DNA of 64,000 bases from Pelagibacterium nitratireducens. GTDB taxonomy: Bacteria; Pseudomonadota; Alphaproteobacteria; Rhizobiales; Devosiaceae. The notes below the pieces were generated by a model. The model was not told where the DNA came from. It ran no database searches and saw nothing but the letters and a program-made list of their open reading frames with translations. Location of the stretch: the NCBI RefSeq assembly GCF_037044555.1, contig NZ_CP146275.1, positions 586,001-650,000 of the forward strand, given 5' to 3'. The position numbers and the translations under genes are program-made. Positions 45,786 through 58,338 of the stretch are shown here, piece by piece. Position 1 is the stretch's first letter, and each line of letters begins with the position of its first letter.

Positions 45786-46745
45786 TCAGGGGTGCATGAC
45801 GACCCTGCCAAATGGCGATCCTGTTTCGGCGTGTTGATGGGCCGCACCAGCCTCCGATAGCGGGAATATCCGGTCAATATGGACCTTTAGCGTACCCTTG
45901 GCGATATCACGCAACATCTCGTCGATCGTTGCGGAGACAGAAGGCTTGGTAAACTGGGTTCCCATGTAAACGCCGTAAAGGGTCTGGTTTGCGGCCAATG
46001 CGGTCCACAGATCGACGGACAGGGCGCCACCCCCGGCATTGCCGACAAAGACCAGCCGACCTTCTTGTGCCAATACCGCAAGTGAATCGGGAAGGGTGGA
46101 TCCGACCGGATCAACGATGACATTTGCGCCCTTTTCCTGGGTGTGCGACCGTACAAACGCGCCGACATCATCCTTGCGATAGTCAACCACGTGATCGGCG
46201 CCAATCGCTTTCAGGCGTTGCAGCCGCTCCTCGCCGCTTGCGACAGCCAGGACCCTCGCCCCGGCCCGTTTTGCGAGCTGCACGGCGGCAAGGCCAACGC
46301 CTCCGGCCGCGGCCCAAATGACAACATGCTCGCCCTTTTGAAGCGCGGCGCTGGCAAACAAAGCATGATGGGCCGTGCCGAAAGAGATGAGCATTGCCGC
46401 AGCCTCGTCCCAGCCGACGCCATCAGGCACCAGCCAGGTCTGTTCTTCGGCCACGGCGCGGAGCGCGGCGTGTGATCCGGCCAGATCAAAGCCCGTGACC
46501 CTGTCACCAACCTTTCGGTTCGTGACATCGGATCCGAGTGCGATGACCGTTCCGGCCGCCGCATAGCCCACGATGTGGTTTGACGCAGGCGGTTCGGCCA
46601 GCCGGCGGTTGATCACATCTCCGCCTTCGATTGAAATTGCGCTGACTTCGATCAGCACGTCACGGGGTCCGATCTGGGGATCGGCAACGTCGGCGTAGCG
46701 AAAGACCTCCGGTGGCCCGGATCGGTCGTATATTGCGGCTTTCAT
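45786..46745 (-). CDS. Zinc-independent quinone oxidoreductase-like dehydrogenase (MDR family)
   Basis: The 319-residue protein begins MKAAIYDRSGPPEVF and has the NADP-binding AAAGGVGLAAVQLAKRAGA motif (about residue 140) of quinone oxidoreductase/zeta-crystallin-like MDR enzymes. The zinc-ligand cysteines of alcohol dehydrogenases are absent. The substrate is unknown. GGAG lies before the ATG. It sits between DUF1178 and ubiG, which are neighbours in many relatives, and is probably a later insertion. Its wobble positions seem less GC-biased than those of its neighbours, though this was not measured. Confidence 0.88.
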   Translation of the reverse strand: MKAAIYDRSGPPEVFRYADVADPQIGPRDVLIEVSAISIEGGDVINRRLAEPPASNHIVGYAAAGTVIALGSDVTNRKVGDRVTGFDLAGSHAALRAVAEEQTWLVPDGVGWDEAAAMLISFGTAHHALFASAALQKGEHVVIWAAAGGVGLAAVQLAKRAGARVLAVASGEERLQRLKAIGADHVVDYRKDDVGAFVRSHTQEKGANVIVDPVGSTLPDSLAVLAQEGRLVFVGNAGGGALSVDLWTALAANQTLYGVYMGTQFTKPSVSATIDEMLRDIAKGTLKVHIDRIFPLSEAGAAHQHAETGSPFGRVVMHP

Positions 46746-46913
46746 TGATTGCTCCGCGTTTGAATGGCCATAGAGCACAGGCGACCATCCCGGCGTGAGG
46801 CTATCGAGGCGCCTGTGAATGGCCTACTTGGTCGCCGCTGCCGCAGTGTGCAAGTGGCGGTTTTGCCGCCATTGGGCGACATGCGTCTGCGTCCCCCTGG
46901 GTGCCGGCCAATA

Positions 46914-47651
46914 TCAAACGTCCGGTTTTTCCAGGAGCAGCATGTAGTTGACCGCCATGTCGCGGCTCTTGCCCCACTCGTTTTTGAGCGGGTTGAAGGT
47001 GACGCCCGTCCTGTCGATCACCTGCATTGCGTTGCGTCCGGTGATCGAGGTGATCTCTTCGGGGGTGACCAGTTTTTCGTAGCTGTGGGTGCCCTTGGGC
47101 AGCCAGCGCAGCACGCGCTCGGCGCCGACGATGGCCAGGGCGTAGGCGCGGGCCGTGCGGTTGATGGTGGCGACAAACATCAGCCCGCCGGGCTTGACCA
47201 GCTTGCAGCAGCTTTCAAGGTAGAGCGGAACGTCGGCGACGTGTTCGACAACTTCCATGTTGAGCACCACATCGAACTGTTCGCCCGCGGCGGCGAGGTC
47301 TTCGGAGGTGGTGGCGCGATAATCGATATCGAGCCCGGACTGTTCGGCGTGGAGCGCGGCGATCTTGACGTTCTTTTCTCCCGCATCGGCGCCGACCACT
47401 GTTGCCCCAAGCCGCGCCATGGGTTCACACAACAGGCCGCCGCCGCACCCGATATCGAGAAGCGTAAGGCCGGTGAACGGGCGCATGGCTTTGTCATCGA
47501 GCCCGAAATGGGCGATGACTTTCTCGCGGATATAGGCGAGGCGCACCGGATTGAACTTGTGGAGCGGTTTGAACTTGCCGTTGGGGTCCCACCATTCCTC
47601 GGCCATCTTGTGGAACTTGCCGATTTCGTCTGGGCTGATGGTGGTGGTCAT
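46914..47651 (-). CDS. ubiG: Ubiquinone biosynthesis O-methyltransferase UbiG
   Basis: The 245-residue protein has the UbiG signatures [19 protein letters not shown] near the start and [20 protein letters not shown] as motif I. It carries out the two O-methylations of the ubiquinone ring. GAGG lies seven bases before the ATG at 47651; a longer reading to 47801 would overlap the lysC promoter region. It is divergent from lysC, as in most alphaproteobacteria. Confidence 0.95.
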   Translation of the reverse strand: MTTTISPDEIGKFHKMAEEWWDPNGKFKPLHKFNPVRLAYIREKVIAHFGLDDKAMRPFTGLTLLDIGCGGGLLCEPMARLGATVVGADAGEKNVKIAALHAEQSGLDIDYRATTSEDLAAAGEQFDVVLNMEVVEHVADVPLYLESCCKLVKPGGLMFVATINRTARAYALAIVGAERVLRWLPKGTHSYEKLVTPEEITSITGRNAMQVIDRTGVTFNPLKNEWGKSRDMAVNYMLLLEKPDV

Positions 47652-47824
47652 TGTGTACCTCGTCCTGGCGTACCCCAAGAGGTGACCGCGCCGGGCCATC
47701 AAGTCAAGCGATCCATCGCCGCAGCGCCCTTCATCCCATATTGCTAAATCGGCGGGTTTGTGGCACTCACCGCGCCACAACCGTACGGTGCGGTACGGCA
47801 TAAGTTTGCATCTAAGGCGGCGTC

Positions 47825-49084
47825 ATGGCGCGTATAGTTATGAAGTTCGGCGGCACCTCGGTCGCCAATGTCGAGCGCATACGGCAGGCGGCCCGGCACG
47901 TCAAACGCGAGGTCGAGGCCGGGCACGAGGTTGCCGTCGTCGTTTCCGCCATGTCGGGCAAGACCAATGAGCTTGTCGGCTGGTGCGCGCAGGCCGCCCC
48001 CATGCACGATGCGCGCGAATACGATGCGGTCGTGGCCTCGGGCGAACAGGTGACCGCCGGGCTGATGGCCATCGTTTTGTCGGAAATGGGCATCCAGTCG
48101 CGCTCCTATGCCGGCTGGCAGGTGCCCATCCATACCGACGATGCGCACGGTTCGGCGCGCATCACGGGAATAGATCCGGCCAATCTCAACGAGCGGATGA
48201 GTTCGGGCTGGGTGCCGGTGGTGACCGGTTTTCAGGGCGTGTCCGACAAAAAGCGGATCACGACGCTGGGACGCGGCGGATCGGACACCTCGGCCGTTGC
48301 GGTGGCGGCGGCGGTCAAGGCGGACCGGTGCGATATCTATACCGATGTGGATGGCGTCTATACCACCGATCCGCGCATTGCGCCGAAAGCCAGGCGCCTC
48401 GAGCGGGTCAGTTTTGAAGAAATGCTCGAAATGGCCTCGCTGGGGGCAAAAGTGCTTCAGACGCGGTCGGTGGAACTGGCCATGGCCCAGGGGGTGCGTC
48501 TTGTGGTGCGCTCGACGTTCGACGACCCCGATGCGGGCAACGCGCCGGGCAGCGAATGGGGCATGACGGGCACGCTTGTGTGCGATGAGGATGAGATCAT
48601 GGAAAAGCAGATCGTTTCGGGTGTGACCCTTGCGCGGGCCGAAGCCAAGATCACCCTGCGCAAGGTCAACGACAAGCCCGGCGTTGCCGCCGCGGTGTTC
48701 GGTCCCCTGGCCGATGCGCGGATCGTTGTCGACATGATCGTGCAGAACATTTCCGATGACGGGCAGATCACCGACATCACCTTTACGGTGCCCGACAGCG
48801 AATTCGACAAGGCGATGAAAGTTTTGCGCAACGCGCCCGATCTCGAATACGAGTCGATTTCGGGATCCAAGGGCGGCGCCAAGATTTCCGTGGTCGGTGT
48901 CGGCATGCGCAGCCATGCGGGCGTTGCGGCTTCCATGTTCCGGGCGCTTTCGGACAAGGGAATCAACATCCAGTTGATCACAACCTCGGAAATCAAGACC
49001 TCGGTATTGATCGATGAGGAATATGCGGAGCTTGCAGTTCGGGCTTTGCATACCTATTACGGTCTGGACAAGGCCGAGGGGTAA
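47825..49084 (+). CDS. lysC: Aspartate kinase
   Basis: The 419-residue protein has the KFGGTS start motif and TTLGRGGSDTSAVAVAAA near residue 157, then two ACT domains (about residues 270-345 and 350-410). It makes aspartyl phosphate for lysine, threonine and methionine. The two ACT domains imply allosteric control by end products. It is a single gene with no leader attenuator seen. Confidence 0.96.
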   Translation: MARIVMKFGGTSVANVERIRQAARHVKREVEAGHEVAVVVSAMSGKTNELVGWCAQAAPMHDAREYDAVVASGEQVTAGLMAIVLSEMGIQSRSYAGWQVPIHTDDAHGSARITGIDPANLNERMSSGWVPVVTGFQGVSDKKRITTLGRGGSDTSAVAVAAAVKADRCDIYTDVDGVYTTDPRIAPKARRLERVSFEEMLEMASLGAKVLQTRSVELAMAQGVRLVVRSTFDDPDAGNAPGSEWGMTGTLVCDEDEIMEKQIVSGVTLARAEAKITLRKVNDKPGVAAAVFGPLADARIVVDMIVQNISDDGQITDITFTVPDSEFDKAMKVLRNAPDLEYESISGSKGGAKISVVGVGMRSHAGVAASMFRALSDKGINIQLITTSEIKTSVLIDEEYAELAVRALHTYYGLDKAEG

Positions 49085-49116
49085 GCTCGGTCGCGGGCAA
49101 ATCTCTGGAGCATGGT

Positions 49117-49203
49117 CCGGTTCGATTGAACCGGCCTGACGCTTCGGGTCTTATTTGATCGTGCGGTCGAACCGAAAAAGTCTGCAACTTTTTCCGACCA
49201 CAC
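49117..49203. repeat. Composite palindromic repeat, copy 4
   Basis: Module A is the hairpin CCGGTTCGATTGAACCGG (49117-49134). Module B (49161-49203) has near-perfect arms GTGCGGTCG/CGACCACAC around AACCGAAAAAGTC and AACTTTTTCC. The same order of modules occurs at 61894-61996. Confidence 0.7.
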
Positions 49204-49239
49204 TCTGGGAGGCGGGGTCGACCCGCCGGGCGAGCGGAC

Positions 49240-51504
49240 ATGGTGACAGCGATTGGCGGACCGCGGGTGCTCTTGCGCCAGTTGCGCGAAACCATGGCCG
49301 AACCGCTGGCCAGCCAGGAGCGGCTGGACAAGATCGTCGATCTGATCGCCGATAACATGCGGGCCGATGTGTGCTCGTTTTACGTTTTGCGCGACGATGG
49401 CGCGCTCGAATTGTTCGCTACACACGGTCTCAAGCGCGACGCCGTCCACATCACGACGCTGCGTCTGGGCGAGGGTCTCGTGGGCCTGATCGCCAACGAG
49501 GCCGAGCCGCTCAGCCTGCAGAACGCACCCGAGCATCCTTCCTTTGCCTATCGCCCGGAAACGGGGGAAGACCCGTTCTTTTCGTTCCTGGGCGTGCCGG
49601 TGCTGCGGGCCGGGCAGACGCTTGGGGTCCTTGTCGTTCAGAACTCGGAACGCCGGGTCTATGGCGAAGATGAAACCGAAGCGCTTCTGACCACGGCAAC
49701 GATCCTGGCCGAGATGATTTCGACAGCCGATTTCGATGCCTTGATCAAGCCGGGCTCGGATATCGATCTGCGCCGTCCGCGCATGTTTCAGGGCGTTGGG
49801 TTTTCCGAAGGGATCGCGCTGGGGCAGGTGGTGCTGCACGACCCGCGCGTGGTGGTCACCAATTTTGTTGCCGACGATACGGATGCGGAAAAAGCGCGGC
49901 TCGAAGCGGCGCTGATGACCATGCGGGTTTCGATCGATGAATTGCTAAATTCGGGCGACATGCAGATCCCGTCCGATCACCGCGACATCTTGGAAACCTA
50001 CCGCATGTTCGCCCATGACCGGGGCTGGGTGCGCCGGCTCGAAGAGGCGATCGAATCCGGCCTGACAGCGGAAGCGGCCGTCGAGCGGGTGCAGAACGAT
50101 ACGCGGGCGCGTATGTTGCGCCAGACCGATCCCTATATCCGCGAGCGCCTGCACGATCTCGACGATCTGGCCAACCGGCTGCTGCGCATTTTGACCGCCG
50201 ACGGTTCGGTGGCCGGCAAGGAGATGCCCGACAACGCCATTCTGGTGGCGCGCAATATGGGCCCGGCCGAACTGCTCGAATATGACCGCACCAAGCTGCG
50301 GGCCGTGGTGCTCGAGGATGGCGCGGCGACCGCTCATGTGGCAATCGTGGCGCGTTCGGTGGGGCTGGTGGCGGTCGGGCAGGCCGAAAACATCGTCTCT
50401 ATGGGCGAGGCGGGCGACGACATCATTGTCGATGGGTTTACCGGTGCCGTCCATCTGCGGCCGACCCCCGATATCGAAGCGACCTATATCGACAAGGTGC
50501 GGCTCTCGGCCAAGCGGCGTGCCCATTACGCGGCGCTCAAGGATACCCCTCCCGTCTCGCGCGACGGGCAGCATATCACGCTGCTGCACAATTCGGGCCT
50601 TTTGGCCGATATGGCGATGCTGGAAGAAACCGGTGCCGAAGGGGTGGGGCTGTTCCGCACCGAGTTGCAGTTCATGATCGCCTCGAAAATGCCCCGGGTC
50701 AAAGAGCAGGTCGAGCTCTATGCCCAGGCCATGCGGCTGATGGGGGATAAACCCATCGTCTTCCGCCTGCTCGATATCGGCGGCGACAAGGTGGTGCCCT
50801 ATATGCGCTCGACCGCCGAGGAAAACCCGGCCATGGGCTGGCGCAGCTTGCGGCTGGCGCTGGACCGGCCCGCGCTGCTGCGGACGCAGGTCCGCGCGCT
50901 CTTGCAGGCCGCAAGCGGCAAGCCGCTGCGCATTCTGGTGCCCATGGTCACCGAGGCGCGCGAATACATGAAGGTCAAGCGCTTCATCCTGCGCGAGAAC
51001 GAACGGCTGCCCCGGCTGGGCTTTGCCCAGCCCGAAACGCTCGAGATCGGCTCGATGATCGAGGTGCCCTCGCTGCTTTTCGAGCTCGACCGGCTGTTGC
51101 CCGAAACCGACTTCGTTTCCATAGGGTCCAACGATCTGATCCAGTTTCTGACCGCTGCCGACAGGGCCAATCCGCGCGTTGCCAACAATTACGACCCGAT
51201 TGCCCGGCCGCGCCTGCGGGCGCTCAAACTGGTCGTCGATGCGGCGCAAAAATACGGCAAGCCCGTTACCATGTGCGGGGAGCTGGCCGGACGCCCGATC
51301 GAAGCGATGGCGCTGCTTTCGATCGGCATGACGCGGCTTTCCATGGGCGCGTCCTCGATCGGCCCGATCAAGGAAATGGTCCTTGGTCTTGACGTTGCCG
51401 CGCTCAAGGCCGAAATGAACGATTATCTTGAGAACGGCGAAACCGAGGGTTCGGCCCGCGAGTTTCTTGTAGAGTTTGCCGAGCGGCATTCTCTCACCGT
51501 TTAG
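49240..51504 (+). CDS. ptsP: Phosphoenolpyruvate-protein phosphotransferase PtsP (EI-Ntr)
   Basis: The 754-residue protein has an N-terminal GAF domain (about residues 15-160), then the EI fold: a swivel domain with active His366 in GAATAHVAIVAR and a PEP-binding barrel with LFRTELQFM, SIGSNDLIQFL and MCGELAG. It starts the nitrogen-related phosphotransferase chain EI-Ntr, NPr, EIIA-Ntr. The genes for NPr and EIIA are not in the window. It lies after lysC, the usual place in Hyphomicrobiales. Confidence 0.95.
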   Translation: MVTAIGGPRVLLRQLRETMAEPLASQERLDKIVDLIADNMRADVCSFYVLRDDGALELFATHGLKRDAVHITTLRLGEGLVGLIANEAEPLSLQNAPEHPSFAYRPETGEDPFFSFLGVPVLRAGQTLGVLVVQNSERRVYGEDETEALLTTATILAEMISTADFDALIKPGSDIDLRRPRMFQGVGFSEGIALGQVVLHDPRVVVTNFVADDTDAEKARLEAALMTMRVSIDELLNSGDMQIPSDHRDILETYRMFAHDRGWVRRLEEAIESGLTAEAAVERVQNDTRARMLRQTDPYIRERLHDLDDLANRLLRILTADGSVAGKEMPDNAILVARNMGPAELLEYDRTKLRAVVLEDGAATAHVAIVARSVGLVAVGQAENIVSMGEAGDDIIVDGFTGAVHLRPTPDIEATYIDKVRLSAKRRAHYAALKDTPPVSRDGQHITLLHNSGLLADMAMLEETGAEGVGLFRTELQFMIASKMPRVKEQVELYAQAMRLMGDKPIVFRLLDIGGDKVVPYMRSTAEENPAMGWRSLRLALDRPALLRTQVRALLQAASGKPLRILVPMVTEAREYMKVKRFILRENERLPRLGFAQPETLEIGSMIEVPSLLFELDRLLPETDFVSIGSNDLIQFLTAADRANPRVANNYDPIARPRLRALKLVVDAAQKYGKPVTMCGELAGRPIEAMALLSIGMTRLSMGASSIGPIKEMVLGLDVAALKAEMNDYLENGETEGSAREFLVEFAERHSLTV

Positions 51505-51532
51505 GTTCTCATTTCCGACCGGATAGTTTTGC

Positions 51533-52609
51533 ATGGCTTTTCTGCCCACCGACAAGCTCGACGCCCTTGAACGCCGTTTCGATTCCATCGAGGCGGCCAT
51601 GTCGGGCAGTCCCGATCCGGAAGCCTATGTGCGGCTATCGAAGGAGTATTCCGAGCTCTCGCCCATGGTCGCCAAGGTGCGCGAATACCGAGCAGCGCTT
51701 TCCGATCTGGCCGGAGCCGAGGAGCTTGCCAAGTCGGGCGACAGGGAAATGGCCGAGCTTGCCTATGAGGAAATGGGCGCGCTCAAGGAAAAGATCGAAG
51801 CGCTGAGCCAGGAGATCCGCATTCTCTTGCTGCCCAAGGATGCGGCGGACGAAAAAAGCGCCATTCTCGAAGTGCGCGCCGGAACGGGCGGCGACGAGGC
51901 CGCGCTTTTTGCCGGCGATCTTTTCCGCATGTATCAGCGCTATGCCGAAGCGCAGGGATGGAAGGTAACGGTGATGGAAGCGTCCGAAGGCGATGCCGGC
52001 GGATACAAGGAAATCATCGCCAACGTCTCTGGAGCAGGGGTATTTGCCAAGCTCAAATACGAATCGGGTGTCCATCGCGTGCAGCGTGTGCCCGATACCG
52101 AGACGTCGGGGCGCATCCACACTTCGGCGGCCACGGTCGCCGTGCTTCCCGAGGTCGAGGATATCGACATCGAAATCCGGCCCGAAGACATCCGTATCGA
52201 TACGATGCGGGCTTCGGGCGCCGGCGGACAGCACGTCAACACCACCGATTCGGCGGTGCGCATCACCCATATCCCCTCGGGGATCGTGGTGACGTCGGCA
52301 GAAAAATCCCAGCACCAGAACCGGGCCAATGCCATGAAGGTGCTGCGCGCGCGGCTGTTTGACGAGCAGGAGCTCAAGGCCTCGTCCGAGCGGGCCGAGA
52401 GCCGCAAATCCCAGGTCGGCTCGGGCGATCGATCCGAGCGTATCCGGACGTATAATTTTCCGCAGGGACGGGTGACCGACCACCGGATCAATCTCACGCT
52501 CTACAAGCTGCCCCAGATTATAACGGGTGAAGCGCTGGGCGAAGTGATCGATGCGCTGATCACCGAAAATCAGGCAGCCCAGCTGGCGGCGATGGAGCAG
52601 GGGGTCTAA
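51533..52609 (+). CDS. prfA: Peptide chain release factor 1
   Basis: The 358-residue protein has the GGQ motif at residues 231-233 (GAGGQHVN), which is methylated by PrmC, and RF1 features in the anticodon-like region. It ends translation at UAA and UAG. It lies 28 bases after ptsP. prmC follows, but a small convergent gene lies between them. Confidence 0.97.
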   Translation: MAFLPTDKLDALERRFDSIEAAMSGSPDPEAYVRLSKEYSELSPMVAKVREYRAALSDLAGAEELAKSGDREMAELAYEEMGALKEKIEALSQEIRILLLPKDAADEKSAILEVRAGTGGDEAALFAGDLFRMYQRYAEAQGWKVTVMEASEGDAGGYKEIIANVSGAGVFAKLKYESGVHRVQRVPDTETSGRIHTSAATVAVLPEVEDIDIEIRPEDIRIDTMRASGAGGQHVNTTDSAVRITHIPSGIVVTSAEKSQHQNRANAMKVLRARLFDEQELKASSERAESRKSQVGSGDRSERIRTYNFPQGRVTDHRINLTLYKLPQIITGEALGEVIDALITENQAAQLAAMEQGV

Positions 52610-52896
52610 AAGAGACCGACGGCCGCATCTGCCCAGACAATCAGGACCAGGCCGATAACCAGCCCCATTACTGCCAGTTTCGCCACTGGGCTCGACAGCA
52701 TCCGAGCGGAAAATTCAAAAGCGATGCCGATTGCTCCGAGCAGGATAGCCGCAAAGACGAAATCGAACGCATCCCAATCGACCTCGCTTGTGAACTGCAT
52801 GGCAATCAGCGGAATGGCCAGAACGGCGATCAATCCCGTCCAGACAAAAGGGCGCCAGCGGCTGGCCTGGGGTATGGGATTTATTGGGGTGGCCAT
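52606..52896 (-). CDS. Small membrane protein opposed to prfA/prmC
   Basis: The 96-residue protein has three hydrophobic helices (about residues 18-36, 49-67 and 75-94) with few charged loops. The ATG at 52896 is preferred since the one at 52917 has no ribosome site. It lies on the strand opposite to prfA and prmC, overlapping the prfA stop by four bases. Function is unknown, and it interrupts a usual gene pair. Confidence 0.65.
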   Translation of the reverse strand: MATPINPIPQASRWRPFVWTGLIAVLAIPLIAMQFTSEVDWDAFDFVFAAILLGAIGIAFEFSARMLSSPVAKLAVMGLVIGLVLIVWADAAVGLF

Positions 52897-52970
52897 GAGG
52901 CGTCTCGATTGGAACATTGGGGCGATGCCGTCATATTCAGCTGCGATCAGGGCGGAATAAAGGACCAGCG

Positions 52971-53834
52971 ATGCAGTTTGGAGTTCCCAATATCGGCCGG
53001 ACCTGGCGTTCGCTTCGGGACCAGTTGTCGGCCGCGGACATTCCGACGGCGGCGCTCGATGCGCAATTGCTGGTTCGCCACGTTCTCGGACTCGATGCCA
53101 CCGGGCTGATCGCCTCGGAAACCGATCCGTTTCCCAGTGGAAAGCTGGCCGAACTCGAATCGCTGGTTGCCCGCCGTCTGGCTGGAGAGCCCATGGCCCG
53201 CATCCGTGGTGTGCAGGAATTTTATGGCCTTGATTTCGGGCTCAATGATGCAACGCTCGTTCCGCGACCGGAAACCGAGATGCTTGTCGAGTTCGGGATC
53301 ACCGAGCTCAAATCCCGTTCGGAGCCGATCATCGCCGATCTGGGGACCGGGACAGGCTGTATCGTTCTGGCGCTGCTTGCCAATCTGCCATCTGCCCGTG
53401 GGACGGGTGTCGATATTGCTGCTGATGCGCTTGTTCAGGCCGAGGCCAATGCCCAGGCGCTGGGGCTTGCGGACCGGTTCGTCATGCGGCATGGAAGCTG
53501 GTTCGAGCCGCTGGGCGGTGACAAATTCGATCTTATCGTTTCCAACCCGCCCTATATTGCCAGTGCGACGATTGAGGCGCTTGAGCCGGGGGTCAAATCC
53601 TTCGATCCCATTGCAGCGCTCGATGGGGGTGCGGACGGGCTCGATCCCTATCGGATCATTGGGTCGCAAGCGCGGAACTGTCTTGTGCCGGGTGGGGCGC
53701 TGGCCCTTGAAATCGGCTTCGACCAGGGTCACATGGTTAAAGAGCTTTTAAGCTCTGAAGGCTTTTGCGAGGTCGCCATTGCCAAAGACCTTGCCGGTCA
53801 CGACCGCATGGTTACGGCCCGCGCACCAAAATGA
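52971..53834 (+). CDS. prmC: Peptide chain release factor N5-glutamine methyltransferase
   Basis: The 287-residue protein has a helical N-terminal domain and a methyltransferase core with IADLGTGTGCIVLALLAN given as motif I and the catalytic NPPY at residues 192-195 (SNPPYIAS). It methylates the GGQ glutamine of release factors. AAAGGA lies seven bases upstream of the ATG. Confidence 0.95.
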   Translation: MQFGVPNIGRTWRSLRDQLSAADIPTAALDAQLLVRHVLGLDATGLIASETDPFPSGKLAELESLVARRLAGEPMARIRGVQEFYGLDFGLNDATLVPRPETEMLVEFGITELKSRSEPIIADLGTGTGCIVLALLANLPSARGTGVDIAADALVQAEANAQALGLADRFVMRHGSWFEPLGGDKFDLIVSNPPYIASATIEALEPGVKSFDPIAALDGGADGLDPYRIIGSQARNCLVPGGALALEIGFDQGHMVKELLSSEGFCEVAIAKDLAGHDRMVTARAPK

Positions 53835-54185
53835 CACAGCGTCCGGGCGAATTTCTCCAAAAGCCAATATTTTTCTTGGAATGAGAAGGATATGCGGTTA
53901 GGTTGCCGGTGCTGACGCGGTGCTTGTTCATCGCGGTGGACCCCACCCTGACATTGGCGGCATAGAATAAAGCCGTTAGCGGAACCCATCCTCCCAGAGG
54001 GTTGGCGCAGCATCAGACAGGGTCGGAGCTCACGCAGCCTTTTTGGGGAAACCAGAGAGAGCGATCGGCACAGCGCGGACCGGGAAGTCGGTTCGTGTCA
54101 GCCGAGTTTTGTGCCCGTCGCCCGGTTTTGGCGGCAAAGGCCCCTATTAAGCGCATACCTTCACGGAACGTGTTGAAGCGAGCAC
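53835..54185. other. Intergenic region between prmC and the DUF4167 gene
   Basis: No convincing gene or terminator was found in these 351 bases. The longest open stretch, ending near 54013 on the minus strand, has no ribosome site or family match. The DUF4167 promoter must be here, but no clear consensus stands out. Confidence 0.5.
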
Positions 54186-54863
54186 ATGAGACCAAACCAG
54201 CAAAACAACAACAAGCAGCGTTCGCGCGGCCGGAACAACAACAATAACAATCAGCGGCGTGGCGGTGGTGGCGGCAATCCCTTGTCGCGCAGCTATGAAA
54301 GCAATGGCCCGGACGTCAAGATTCGTGGCAATGCGGCCCATATTGCAGAGAAATACACCCAGCTTTCCCGCGACGCGGCTTCGGTCGGCGACAATGTGAT
54401 GGCCGAGAATTATCTCCAGCACGCCGAACATTATCTGCGCATCATCCTTGCCGCCCAGGCTCAGTATCAGCCGCGCCAGGACAACAGCGTCGACACCACA
54501 CCCGACGATGATGACGACAACGACAGCGATAACGATCAGGGCAATTCGGGCAACAATACCGATCAGAGCTCTGAATCGTCGGACGGTGGCGATGGCGGAT
54601 CGGACGAGCAGCGCGAACCACGCCCGCGGCGCCAGCGCCGTCCACGCCGTGAGCGGACCGAAGAAACCGCAGATGCGGTGGCGGAGCGCGAAAAGCCTGC
54701 CGCTTCGGAAACGGCCGCCAGCAAGGATACCGCTCCTGCCGCAGAAGAAGCACCCAAAAAGCCCCGCCGCCCGCGTCGCAAGAAAGCCGACGATGATGGC
54801 AGTGAGCCGGCTCCGGAGTTGCCGGCGTTCCTCACCGCAGGGCGCGAAACCGCTGCCGAATAG
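54186..54863 (+). CDS. DUF4167 domain protein
   Basis: The 225-residue protein begins with an Asn/Arg/Gly-rich RNA-binding-like tail, then the DUF4167 core (KIRGNAAHIAEKYTQLSRDA, NYLQHAEHYLRI; about residues 38-85). The C-terminal 120 residues are low complexity, acidic then basic (Asp/Asn, Arg/Pro, Lys), and likely disordered. The family is restricted to alphaproteobacteria and has no known function; a role in RNA handling is only suggested by composition. Confidence 0.92.
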   Translation: MRPNQQNNNKQRSRGRNNNNNNQRRGGGGGNPLSRSYESNGPDVKIRGNAAHIAEKYTQLSRDAASVGDNVMAENYLQHAEHYLRIILAAQAQYQPRQDNSVDTTPDDDDDNDSDNDQGNSGNNTDQSSESSDGGDGGSDEQREPRPRRQRRPRRERTEETADAVAEREKPAASETAASKDTAPAAEEAPKKPRRPRRKKADDDGSEPAPELPAFLTAGRETAAE

Positions 54864-54966
54864 TGAGAAGCGGTCCGGCATAGCCGGATGCAAAGGTCCA
54901 GTGGACCTTTGAAAGCGCACGAACGCCCGACGACCGATGGTCGAAGGGCTGATGGATACGCAAATA

Positions 54967-54998
54967 AAAAAGACCGGGCCATCGTGCCCGGTCTTTTT
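54967..54998. terminator. Terminator after the DUF4167 gene
   Basis: A 13-bp stem AAAAAGACCGGGC/GCCCGGTCTTTTT with a 6-base loop is a strong rho-independent terminator, usable in both directions. Confidence 0.92.
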
Positions 54999-55145
54999 CT
55001 TTGCGATTGTGCTCCTACATATCGATTGACTTGAGTCAGTGCCGGTCAAATCGGGCTGAGCTAAAATCCAGTCAACGCTTCGGGCGTTGTCTCATGTGCC
55101 GCGAAGCGGGCGGGGGCAGCGCGCCAGCAAAGGAGAGTTGAAGCA

Positions 55146-57761
<2,616 letters not shown>

Positions 57762-57770
57762 TTGACTGAA

Positions 57771-57804
57771 AAAATAATGGCCCCGGAAACGGGGCCATTA
57801 TTTT
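57771..57804. terminator. Bidirectional terminator after clpB
   Basis: A perfect 14-bp stem AAAATAATGGCCCC/GGGGCCATTATTTT with a 6-base loop lies between convergent clpB and the DUF2200 gene. Confidence 0.9.
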
Positions 57805-57820
57805 AAAAATGGGGTGGGGC

Positions 57821-58174
57821 TCATCCCTGCCGCAAGATCTTGTCCATCGCCTTGCCCCGGGCCAACTCGTCGACCAGCTTGTCGAGGTAGCGGATTTCGC
57901 GCATCAGCGGGTCTTCGATTTCTTCCACTCGGATGCCGCAGATCAGACCCTTGATGAGCGTGCGTGCGGGATTGAGTTTGGGCGCGTCGGCAAAGAAGGT
58001 CTCGAAATCGGTCCGGCTTTCCAGTTGGGCTTCCAGAGCGTTCTGGCTGTATCCGGTCAGCCAGCAGATGACCTCATCGACCTCATTTTTCGTGCGCCCC
58101 TTCTTCTCGGCCTTGGCGATATAGTGAGGGTAAACCGACGCAAAGCTCATCGTGTAGATTCGGTGCTTTTCCAT
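57821..58174 (-). CDS. DUF2200 family protein
   Basis: The 117-residue protein begins [19 protein letters not shown] and has [21 protein letters not shown], the family signature; it continues with [21 protein letters not shown] by position about 80-100. Function is unknown; length is normal. It is monocistronic and convergent with clpB. Confidence 0.9.
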   Translation of the reverse strand: MEKHRIYTMSFASVYPHYIAKAEKKGRTKNEVDEVICWLTGYSQNALEAQLESRTDFETFFADAPKLNPARTLIKGLICGIRVEEIEDPLMREIRYLDKLVDELARGKAMDKILRQG

Positions 58175-58288
58175 TGCGGCTCCCGGTGCAACACCTTTCC
58201 ATGAAGAGGTCGCACATCAAATGCCCGATGGGTCATACTGCGCCCAACGCCGCTCTGCCGGCAACCGGTGTTCGGTGCGTATATACGC

Positions 58289-58318
58289 AAAAGGGCCGCA
58301 GCTTTCGCCACGGCCCTT
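58289..58318 (-). terminator. Terminator of the DUF2147 gene
   Basis: On the minus strand a 6- to 8-bp stem of GGGCCG with CGGCCC and a 12-base loop is followed by TTTT. It lies 20 bases past the stop. Confidence 0.75.
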
Positions 58319-58338
58319 CGATCGATAGACCCGGGATC

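Noticed and set aside
54999..55145. Heat-shock sigma-32 promoter of clpB
   Set aside because: A CTTGA is present near 55030, but no CYTAT-type -10 at the right spacing could be found.
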